From: Lachnotalea sp. AF33-28
GTDB lineage: Bacteria > Bacillota > Clostridia > Lachnospirales > Lachnospiraceae
Assembly: GCF_003477885.1 (NCBI RefSeq)
Contig: NZ_QUEE01000016.1
Coordinates: forward strand, 75,727 to 139,726
DNA: 64,000 nucleotides
Direction: 5' to 3'
The position numbers and the translations under genes were made by a program. Of the stretch, positions 57,890 to 64,000 are shown in pieces; the first letter of the stretch is position 1, and every line of letters starts with the position of its first letter. Below the pieces are notes generated by a model, which did no database searches, was not told the origin of the DNA, and was given only the letters and a program-made list of their open reading frames with translations.

Positions 57890-58888
57890 CAGAGTTACCC
57901 GGATATTACACTCCTGCCGGTGCTGGCCTCTTATTTCGATATATCCATCGATGAACTGGTGGATTATCAGCCTCAGATGAGCCGGGAGGAGCTTCGGAAA
58001 ACCTACCTGCGCCTGTCAGATGCCTTTGCTGAAAGCGGGTGGGATGCGGTATATCCGGAATGCAGAGAGATCGTTCACAAATATTATTCCTGCTTTCCGC
58101 TGCTTTTGCAGATGGGGATACTGTATATTAACCACATGGAGCTGATTACGGACAGTACCAAAAGGGAGAGGCTGACGGAGGAGTGCGGGCAGCTGTTTCT
58201 GCGTGTTGAAAATGCCTGTGAGGAGCCGGACCTCGTAAAGCAGGCGCGGTGCATGCGCGCATTTCTCTTTCTTATGTCAGGAAAACCGGAGGAGGTAATT
58301 GATCTGTTGGAAGGGGAGACGGTACCCACGGACGGTTCTGCGGAACTTTTAGCCGGAGCATATCAGCAGAGAGGCCAGCCGGATCAGGCCAGAGCGGTGC
58401 TGCAGAGCCGGATCTACGCCTCACTGGTGGCAGTTCTCGGAGCCGGCTGCCAGCTGCTGGGGCTGTATATGGGCGATAATGAAAAACTGGATGGCTGGAT
58501 GAAAGAATTTCAGGAATTTATCCATGCGTTTGCGCTGGAACAGCTGCATCCGGCCGCTGTTTTGAATATATACCTGCAGGCAGCATATCTCTATCAGCAG
58601 TGCGGTGAGACGGATCAGGCGCTGGATTATCTGGAGGCATATGTGCAAACCGCATGCGAGGAAGGCTTTGACGATCCGAAGCTGAAAGGCGACGGCCTGT
58701 TCGATCATCTGGAAGGTTATCTGGACACCTTTGTGCTGGGAAGCAGCGCCCCTAGAAACGCATCTCTGATCCGCCGGTCGATCCGCGATGCGGTGCTGCA
58801 AAACCCTGCTTTTACGGCGTTAGAGAGCAGCGAACGCTTTCGCCGCCTGAAGCACAGACTGGAACTTCTGGCGGAAAGCAGCCGCTAA
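57890..58888 (+). pseudogene. 3' part of the interrupted XRE-family regulator
   Basis: This reading frame resumes the regulator with QSYPDITLLPVLASYFDISID, the usual XRE tail, followed by about 300 residues of TPR-like helices (for example AGAYQQRGQPDQARAVL, AAYLYQQCGETDQALDYLEAY). Such helix-turn-helix plus TPR proteins often bind a peptide or antimicrobial ligand. With its start cut off by the element, no ribosome-binding site or start codon is obvious at the left, so it should not be expressed as the native protein. It precedes the three-gene cassette at 58972-60871. Confidence 0.88.
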
Positions 58889-58971
58889 AGCGGCCGGCCG
58901 CAGGCAAAGAGCCGTGCCTGCTATTAACTTTCATAATTATATGCACGCTTTTCGTGCGGACAGGAGGCTTT

Positions 58972-59172
58972 ATGGATACCATCACCGAATATCTTCCGTT
59001 CTTACTACCGATAGTGCTGGTGGAGCTTGCGCTTGGCATTACCGCGTTCGTTCATGTGCAGCGACACAGACAGTACCGTTTTGGAAACCGCTTGCTATGG
59101 AGCATTGCGGTGCTGATTTTACAGATCATCGGACCGGTAATATACTTTACGGTCGGAAGAGGAGACCGATAA
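58972..59172 (+). CDS. Small PLDc_N-type membrane protein (YxlE-like)
   Basis: The 66-residue peptide has two transmembrane helices (LLPIVLVELALGITAFV and LLWSIAVLILQIIGPVIYF) ending in GRGDR, the PLDc_N pattern shared by YxlE and by SunI-type bacteriocin immunity peptides. It overlaps the next ATG by one base (TAATG), so it is cotranslated with the ABC ATPase. GGAGGCTTT precedes the ATG at 58972. Confidence 0.8.
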   Translation: MDTITEYLPFLLPIVLVELALGITAFVHVQRHRQYRFGNRLLWSIAVLILQIIGPVIYFTVGRGDR

Positions 59173-60095
59173 TGGAAATTCTTAAGCTCACAAATGTGAC
59201 AAAAAGTTTTGGCGCAAGGACGGTCGTAAAAGACTTGAGCCTTTCTGTTGAAGAACACAGCATCTACGGCTTCATCGGCAAGAACGGCGCGGGCAAAACG
59301 ACGACCATGAAGCTGATTCTCGGACTTTTAAAGCCGGATTCGGGAGAAATCCGCGTCTGTGGGGAAACAGTGACCTACGGAAATACAAAGACCAACCGCT
59401 TTATCGGATATCTGCCGGATGTGCCGGAGTTTTACGGTTACATGAAGCCATCCGAATATCTGGAACTGTGCGGAGGCATAAGCGGCATGGAGAAAGAAGC
59501 CGTTCACAGGAGATCGGAAGAATTGCTGCAGATGGTGGGGCTGTCCGGCGAAGACCGGAGAATCAGCGGATTTTCACGGGGCATGAAGCAGCGGCTGGGC
59601 ATTGCCCAGGCCCTGTTGGGCAAACCCAGACTCTTTATCTGTGATGAACCCACATCCGCCCTGGATCCTCTGGGACGCAGAGATATCCTGGACATATTGA
59701 AACAGGTGAGCGCCCATACCACCGTTTTATTTTCCACCCATGTGCTCGCAGATGTGGAACGGATCTGCGACCATGTCGGATTGCTTGACGGAGGCCGTCT
59801 CATACTGGATGGGGAGCTGGAGAGGCTAAGGGAGCAGGAGAGAAGAGACAGCGTGTCCGTAGAGGTCATGCCGGAGTATGATCACATGGAGGAGCTAAAG
59901 GCTGCCTTTAAAGAGCTGCCGGTTGTGACCGATGTGCTTTTAAAGGAACACCATCTCACGGTACAGCTGCGAAATGCCGCAGGAGCAGGCAGTCAGATAA
60001 TAAAGTATCTGACCGATCATCAGGTTCCAGTTAGAAAATATGAGGTGGAGGAACCCACCCTTGAAAATCTGTTCATGGAGGCGGTAGAAGAATGA
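59172..60095 (+). CDS. ABC transporter ATPase (YxlF/BcrA-like)
   Basis: The 307-residue ATPase has Walker A GKNGAGKTT near residue 38, the degenerate signature FSRGMKQRLG, Walker B LFICDEPTSALDP and switch His in FSTHVLADVE. A C-terminal extension (about 220-300) is typical of the BcrA/YxlF-type exporters of peptides or antibiotics. It couples with the permease that follows (ATGA overlap). The gene order PLDc_N peptide, ATPase, permease matches B. subtilis yxlEFG. Confidence 0.9.
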   Translation: MEILKLTNVTKSFGARTVVKDLSLSVEEHSIYGFIGKNGAGKTTTMKLILGLLKPDSGEIRVCGETVTYGNTKTNRFIGYLPDVPEFYGYMKPSEYLELCGGISGMEKEAVHRRSEELLQMVGLSGEDRRISGFSRGMKQRLGIAQALLGKPRLFICDEPTSALDPLGRRDILDILKQVSAHTTVLFSTHVLADVERICDHVGLLDGGRLILDGELERLREQERRDSVSVEVMPEYDHMEELKAAFKELPVVTDVLLKEHHLTVQLRNAAGAGSQIIKYLTDHQVPVRKYEVEEPTLENLFMEAVEE

Positions 60096-60871
60096 AACCA
60101 TATACAGCATTTCTGAAAAAGGAATTTATAGAAGCCATCCGGACCTACCGCATTCTGATTCTGGCGGCTGTCTTTCTGCTGCTGGGCATGATGAGCCCGC
60201 TGACAGCGAAGCTGTTACCGGAGCTTTTGCCCTCGCTGATGGAGTCCATGCCGGAAGGAGGCGTTACGATCACCGTCCCCGATCCCACCGCGATGGATGC
60301 ATACACTCAGATGTTTAAAAATCTGACCCAGATGGGGCTGATTGTCCTGCTGTTTGTCTATGCGGGAATGCTGTCCGGTGAAATCGGAAAAGGGACGCTG
60401 ATCAACCTTCTGACCAAAGGGCTCAACAGAAACGCGGTGATTCTGACAAAGTATTTCAGCTCACTTCTAATCTGGACCGCATCGGCGGCCCTGATGACAG
60501 GCGTGTCCATAGGATACACCTGGGTTCTGTTCCCCGCAGACGCCGCGGTGCCCCATCTTTTTTTATCCGTCGCATGTGTCTGGCTGTTCGGCGCATGGCT
60601 GCTTTCCCTGATTCTGTTTTCCTCGTCAGTTATTCCAGGCTACATCGGCGGCCTGGCTCTCCCGGTCCTCTGCTTTTTCGCCCTGATGTTTCTGGATATC
60701 CTGCCTTCGTTTCAGCCCTTAAGCCCGATCCGCCTGGTAACCGATAACCTGGCGCTTCTGAAAGACGGCCCTGTTTTCGACACGGTCATACGCCCCCTAT
60801 CGAGTACTCTGTTACTCACAATCCTGAACCTGTTTACCGCTGCAGCCATATTTAACCGAAAACCGCTGTAA
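60092..60871 (+). CDS. ABC-2-type permease (YxlG-like)
   Basis: The 259-residue membrane protein has six hydrophobic segments, a short cytoplasmic start (MKPYTAFLKKEFIEAIRTYR) and MLSGEIGKGTLINLLTKGLNR, a conserved stretch of the ABC-2 permeases. It overlaps the ATPase gene by 4 bases. It probably exports or clears a membrane-active compound with the ATPase and the PLDc_N peptide. Confidence 0.85.
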   Translation: MKPYTAFLKKEFIEAIRTYRILILAAVFLLLGMMSPLTAKLLPELLPSLMESMPEGGVTITVPDPTAMDAYTQMFKNLTQMGLIVLLFVYAGMLSGEIGKGTLINLLTKGLNRNAVILTKYFSSLLIWTASAALMTGVSIGYTWVLFPADAAVPHLFLSVACVWLFGAWLLSLILFSSSVIPGYIGGLALPVLCFFALMFLDILPSFQPLSPIRLVTDNLALLKDGPVFDTVIRPLSSTLLLTILNLFTAAAIFNRKPL

Positions 60872-60925
60872 CGCTTTTACGGCCCCGCAGCCAGTAACCG
60901 AAATCCTCTTTCGCTCTCTGGTAAA

Positions 60926-60937
60926 TTGTGCTATAAT
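60926..60937 (+). promoter_or_regulatory. Extended -10 promoter of the acetyltransferase gene
   Basis: TGC-TATAAT ends at 60937, an extended -10. The -35 region (TTTCGC near 60909) is weak. It lies about 40 bases before the ATG. Confidence 0.55.
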
Positions 60938-60976
60938 AAGAAAACATAACGGAAACGCCATTTGACGGGAGGATTT

Positions 60977-62212
60977 ATGAAAAACAGTAAATATCTTGAA
61001 ACCAACGGCGATTTTGCCATGCGCCAGCTGACGGAGGAGGATCTGGATCAGTTCAACGCATTGCTAAGGTACGCGTTTCAAGTGACAACGGACGAATTAT
61101 TAAAGACGGGATGGACGGAGGACGAAATCAAATACGCGAAAGCGCCGGTACTTGGGTCATCTTATGTGCTGGGCTGGTTCTATAAGGGCAACCTGGCATC
61201 TATGATTGTTGTTTATCCTATGAAGGTGAATATACATGACAATATCTGTGATATGGGCGGAATAACCGGAGTGGCCACTTACCCCGAATATTCCGGCCGG
61301 GGCCTGATTCATTCGCTGATGAAGCACATATTGGAATATATGCGGGAAGAGGGCCAGACCATTTCCTTTTTATATCCTTATTCAATTCCTTTCTATCGCA
61401 AGCAGGGCTGGGAAATCGCATCCGATAAAATCACATTTACGATCAAAGACGTACAGCTGCCCAAACATCACCCGGTCTCCGGCATGGTGGAGCGGGTGAG
61501 CCTGGACTGTGAGGACTTTCACAATGTCCATGAATATTTTGCGCTGCAGCGCCACGGAGCCCTGATCAGGGATGAACTGGCCTGGGAAGAGTACTGGCGC
61601 TGGGACAATGAGGATATGATTGCCGCTGTCTATTACAGTAGCGAGCATAAACCTCTGGGGTATGTGGTTTACTATATAGAAAACGAAATCTTCTATATTA
61701 AAGAGATGGTATACCTCAATAATGAGGCCAACCATGGGCTGTGGAATTATATCAGCGCTCACTGCTCCATGGTGGAGCTTGTAAAAGGCGCTAATTACAG
61801 CGGGGAGCCCATGGCCTTTCTGTTTGAGGACAGCGAAATCATGGAGACCATTGAACCCTATATTATGGCCAGAATTGTGGATGTGAAAGAATTTCTGCTG
61901 GAATACCCGTTCCAGATCACGCCGGAAGATTTAAGGATTCATTTCAAGGTGAACGATGGCATGGCACCGTGGAACAACGGCGATTTTCTGGTGTACTGGA
62001 AGGATGAGGAGACGCTCTGTGAACAGGTGGCCAACAACCAGTCCATCAATGTGGTGGAGCTGGATATACAGACCCTGACCACAATGCTGATGGGATATAA
62101 GAGACCGACCTTTCTGTATGAGCATGAAAGGCTGAAGACAGAATATTATATGCTTCAGATCCTGGAGCGTCTGATACCGGTGGAGAAACCGTATTTCTCG
62201 GACTATTTTTGA
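60977..62212 (+). CDS. Eis-like GNAT acetyltransferase
   Basis: The 411-residue protein has an N-terminal GNAT domain (VATYPEYSGRGLIHSLM for CoA binding near 100; FYRKQGWE near 140), a second GNAT-like fold and a C-terminal sterol-carrier-like region ending in a free carboxyl (SDYF). That three-part design is that of Eis and related N-acetyltransferases, which form trimers or hexamers and can acetylate aminoglycosides or cationic peptides. The substrate is unknown here. The ATG at 60977 follows ACGGGAGG. Confidence 0.82.
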   Translation: MKNSKYLETNGDFAMRQLTEEDLDQFNALLRYAFQVTTDELLKTGWTEDEIKYAKAPVLGSSYVLGWFYKGNLASMIVVYPMKVNIHDNICDMGGITGVATYPEYSGRGLIHSLMKHILEYMREEGQTISFLYPYSIPFYRKQGWEIASDKITFTIKDVQLPKHHPVSGMVERVSLDCEDFHNVHEYFALQRHGALIRDELAWEEYWRWDNEDMIAAVYYSSEHKPLGYVVYYIENEIFYIKEMVYLNNEANHGLWNYISAHCSMVELVKGANYSGEPMAFLFEDSEIMETIEPYIMARIVDVKEFLLEYPFQITPEDLRIHFKVNDGMAPWNNGDFLVYWKDEETLCEQVANNQSINVVELDIQTLTTMLMGYKRPTFLYEHERLKTEYYMLQILERLIPVEKPYFSDYF

Positions 62213-62216
62213 TAAT

Positions 62217-62239
62217 GTCATCAACCTACGGTTGGTGAC
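62217..62239 (+). promoter_or_regulatory. Stem-loop before the GH2 gene
   Basis: GTCATCAACC-TAC-GGTTGGTGAC forms a 10-base stem with a 3-base loop and one G-T pair, 5 bases after the preceding stop. It closely matches the hairpins at 43668 and 43721, and in both places a ribosome-binding site and start codon follow within 20 bases. Confidence 0.65.
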
Positions 62240-62259
62240 ATAGATAAGGAGAAGCAGGT

Positions 62260-63906
62260 ATGGAAAGAACATTTATGACACACGAAATAAGAAAATCGCA
62301 GGAGATCTGCGGTCTGTGGGATTTTTATCCCGCCATAAGCCCGGATGAAAAGAGAAGAGTAACGGTTCCGAGCTGCTGGGAGACATATCCCGGACTGGAA
62401 TCCTATCAGGGAATGGGAATTTATGAGAAAGAGCTATATCTGGACGGGAGGGCGCGCTTCCTGTTTAAAGGCGTCAGCCATACCGCTCAGGTTTATCTGG
62501 ACGGGAAGCTGATTGCGCGCCATTACAATGCGTACACCCCGTTTGAGGCGGAGGCAGAGGCCGCGCCTGGCATGCATACCCTAAGGGTGGAGGTGGATAA
62601 TTCCTTTAATGAGGAATCCGCACTGCATGTGCCGAATGACTACTACACCTACGGAGGGATCACCCGGCCGGTGATTGTGGAGTCCGCAGGGGATCTTTCC
62701 ATCGGGAAACTGCATTTTACACCATATACCAGGGATGAAAAGTGGTATGCCAGGATATCCGCGGAAATCAAAAACAGCAGGACAGAGGCTGTGGGCGTAA
62801 CGCTGAAAGTATTTTTAGGAGAAGAGACCTGTGCAGAGTTCTGCCTGGCTGTCCCCGCCGGAAACTCCGTCCTGCAGCAGGATACCGCTTTTCCCAATGC
62901 CGTTTCCTATGAGCCGGACAAGCCCATATTATACCGCCTTCAGGCAGTGCTCTATATAGACGGGGAGCCGGTGGACGATCTGATCGACCGGGTCGGATTC
63001 CGCGAGATAAAGATAAACGGCACGGATATACTCTATAACGGAAACAAATTAAAAATCAGGGGCTTTAACCGCCATGAGGATCACGGGCAGTTTGGCTGTG
63101 CCATACCGGTGGAAGCGATGGCCGCGGATCTGCGCCTGATCATGGATACCGGAGCCAACGCGGTGCGTACCTGCCATTATCCCAATGATGAACGGTTTTT
63201 GGACCTGTGCGACGAGCTGGGTCTGCTGGTATGGGAAGAGGCTCATGCCAGAGGGCTTAGCGAGGAACAGATGCGCCATAGAAATTTCCGCAGGCAGAGC
63301 CTTGACTGCATCGATGAAATGGTGGAAAATCATTACAACCATCCCTGCATCTTTACCTGGGGGATTTTAAATGAATGCGCCAGCATGACGAAATACGGGC
63401 GTGAGGTGTACAGCGAACAGTTTGAACGGATCCGCAGCCTGGATACCTCCAGGCCGCTCACCTTTGCCAGCTGCCACATCGATAAGGACATATGCCTGGA
63501 TCTGCCGGATATTGTTTCAATGAATATCTATCCTCTATGGTATATTGATGAATCGCCGGAAGCATTTCTGGATCATGTATACCGCTGGGTACAGGAAACA
63601 CCTGGCAAAGGAAAGCCCTTTATCATCAGTGAGATCGGCGCGGGTGCGATTTACGGCTGCCACGCATCGCATAACCCCAAGTGGTCGGAAGAGCGCCAGG
63701 CACAGATCCTGAAAGAGCAGCTTACCTCTGTTTTGTCCCATGAGAAGACATCAGGCGTATTTATCTGGCAGTTCTGCGACTGCCGTGTGTCCGAGGAATG
63801 GTTTGCCAGACGGCCCCGGGGCATGAACAACAAGGGAATTGTGGACGAGTACCGCAGGAAAAAGATGGCATATGAAACCGTTAAGGAGATCTACCATCAG
63901 ATGTGA
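62260..63906 (+). CDS. Beta-glucuronidase-like glycosidase (GH2)
   Basis: The 548-residue protein has GH2 N-terminal sandwich domains (residues 1-260, including VPSCWETYPG) and a catalytic barrel. The barrel has GFNRHEDHGQFG near 275, the acid/base Glu in GILNECASM near 372 and the nucleophile Glu in IISEIGAGA near 458. N-F-x-x-H-E-D motifs are typical of beta-glucuronidases, and ECASM, rather than the galactosidase form, suits GUS; substrate is not proven. It is shorter than E. coli UidA (603) and lacks a signal peptide. The ATG follows AAGGAGAAG. Confidence 0.88.
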   Translation: MERTFMTHEIRKSQEICGLWDFYPAISPDEKRRVTVPSCWETYPGLESYQGMGIYEKELYLDGRARFLFKGVSHTAQVYLDGKLIARHYNAYTPFEAEAEAAPGMHTLRVEVDNSFNEESALHVPNDYYTYGGITRPVIVESAGDLSIGKLHFTPYTRDEKWYARISAEIKNSRTEAVGVTLKVFLGEETCAEFCLAVPAGNSVLQQDTAFPNAVSYEPDKPILYRLQAVLYIDGEPVDDLIDRVGFREIKINGTDILYNGNKLKIRGFNRHEDHGQFGCAIPVEAMAADLRLIMDTGANAVRTCHYPNDERFLDLCDELGLLVWEEAHARGLSEEQMRHRNFRRQSLDCIDEMVENHYNHPCIFTWGILNECASMTKYGREVYSEQFERIRSLDTSRPLTFASCHIDKDICLDLPDIVSMNIYPLWYIDESPEAFLDHVYRWVQETPGKGKPFIISEIGAGAIYGCHASHNPKWSEERQAQILKEQLTSVLSHEKTSGVFIWQFCDCRVSEEWFARRPRGMNNKGIVDEYRRKKMAYETVKEIYHQM

Positions 63907-64000
63907 ACACATAAATGTCATAAGAAATAGAGTAGGAGGCGGTGATTAACGGGTTTGTCAAGTAAAGTGTGTAAATTTTTTTGATTTTTTATCGGCGGTC
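63907..64000. other. Right edge, no gene recognised
   Basis: The last 94 bases hold GTAGGAGGCGGTGATTAACGG, a ribosome-binding-like site without a clear start, then GTCAAGTAAAGTGTG and an AT-rich stretch ending TTTTTTATCGGCGGTC. The GTCAAGTAAAGTG run could be the end of an insertion sequence that continues outside the window. Confidence 0.25.

Noticed and set aside
1..64000. tRNA and rRNA genes
   Set aside because: No cloverleaf-like segment with a T-loop consensus or rRNA-like stretch was seen on either strand by reading; a tRNAscan run would settle this.

Overview
The window looks like chromosomal DNA of a gut Clostridia, most likely a Lachnospiraceae-type Firmicute. GC is near 50% by eye, Shine-Dalgarno sites are strong (AGGAGG), and gene content is typical: a single-polypeptide aspartate kinase, a P-II/DUF1538 pair, a radical-SAM RiPP locus, several cytoplasmic glycosidases with AraC/LacI regulators, and a serine-recombinase mobilizable element. 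No rRNA, tRNA or CRISPR array was seen.

Layout. 1-3.7 kb: a pentapeptide-repeat protein, an overlapping ATPase/TOPRIM gene pair that resembles an anti-phage cassette, and a lipoprotein. 3.7-7.1 kb: the phosphate uptake operon pstC-pstA-pstB-phoU behind Pho-box-like repeats, without pstS. 7.1-11.3 kb: a secreted CAP protein and an HD hydrolase (minus strand), a small zinc ribbon, then hflK-hflC behind a yybP-ykoY (Mn2+) riboswitch with its terminator. 11.7-16.8 kb: metY, an NrtR-controlled NAD salvage operon (nrtR, nicotinamidase, pncB) and peptide deformylase. 16.8-20.5 kb: a structured leader, a DUF1538 membrane protein with a tandem P-II-like protein, and a GGDEF protein. 20.5-30 kb: palindromic repeat elements, a deleted flavodoxin pseudogene and its intact neighbour, two convergent GH78-type genes with an AraC regulator, and an AT-rich DUF262/DUF1524 restriction-like gene. 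30-39.6 kb: a thioredoxin-reductase-like flavoprotein lacking its cysteines, GH43, a ferritin-like protein, an M50-like protease, and a galactose group (LacI, GH42, galK, AraC). 39.8-45 kb: aspartate kinase, an ACGX-type RiPP locus (precursor, radical SAM/SPASM, flavin-fold/ferredoxin protein, HxlR regulator) and a HipA-like kinase.

45.3-57.9 kb is an integrated mobilizable element of about 12.56 kb. It is bounded by a GA dinucleotide and 20-bp imperfect inverted repeats and is inserted inside an XRE-family regulator gene, whose two halves rejoin in frame when the element is removed. Its core (MobA/MobL relaxase, CHC2 primase, VapE-like helicase, TnpW-like protein, large serine recombinase) is GC-richer than its cargo, an AT-rich two-component system plus ABC exporter resembling lantibiotic self-protection systems. 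A cluster of eight GGTTGAC boxes beside the helicase gene may be its replication origin.

57.9-64 kb: the 3' half of the broken regulator, a three-gene cassette arranged like yxlEFG (PLDc_N membrane peptide, ABC ATPase, permease), an Eis-like acetyltransferase and a GH2 beta-glucuronidase-like enzyme.

The best leads for something new are the Mn2+ riboswitch in front of hflKC, the structured RNA ahead of the DUF1538/P-II pair, the ATPase/TOPRIM pair, the ACGX peptide locus, and the mobile element with its exact ends, iteron-like boxes and a relaxase that seems to start at ATA. All assignments were made by reading the sequence; no database search was run.
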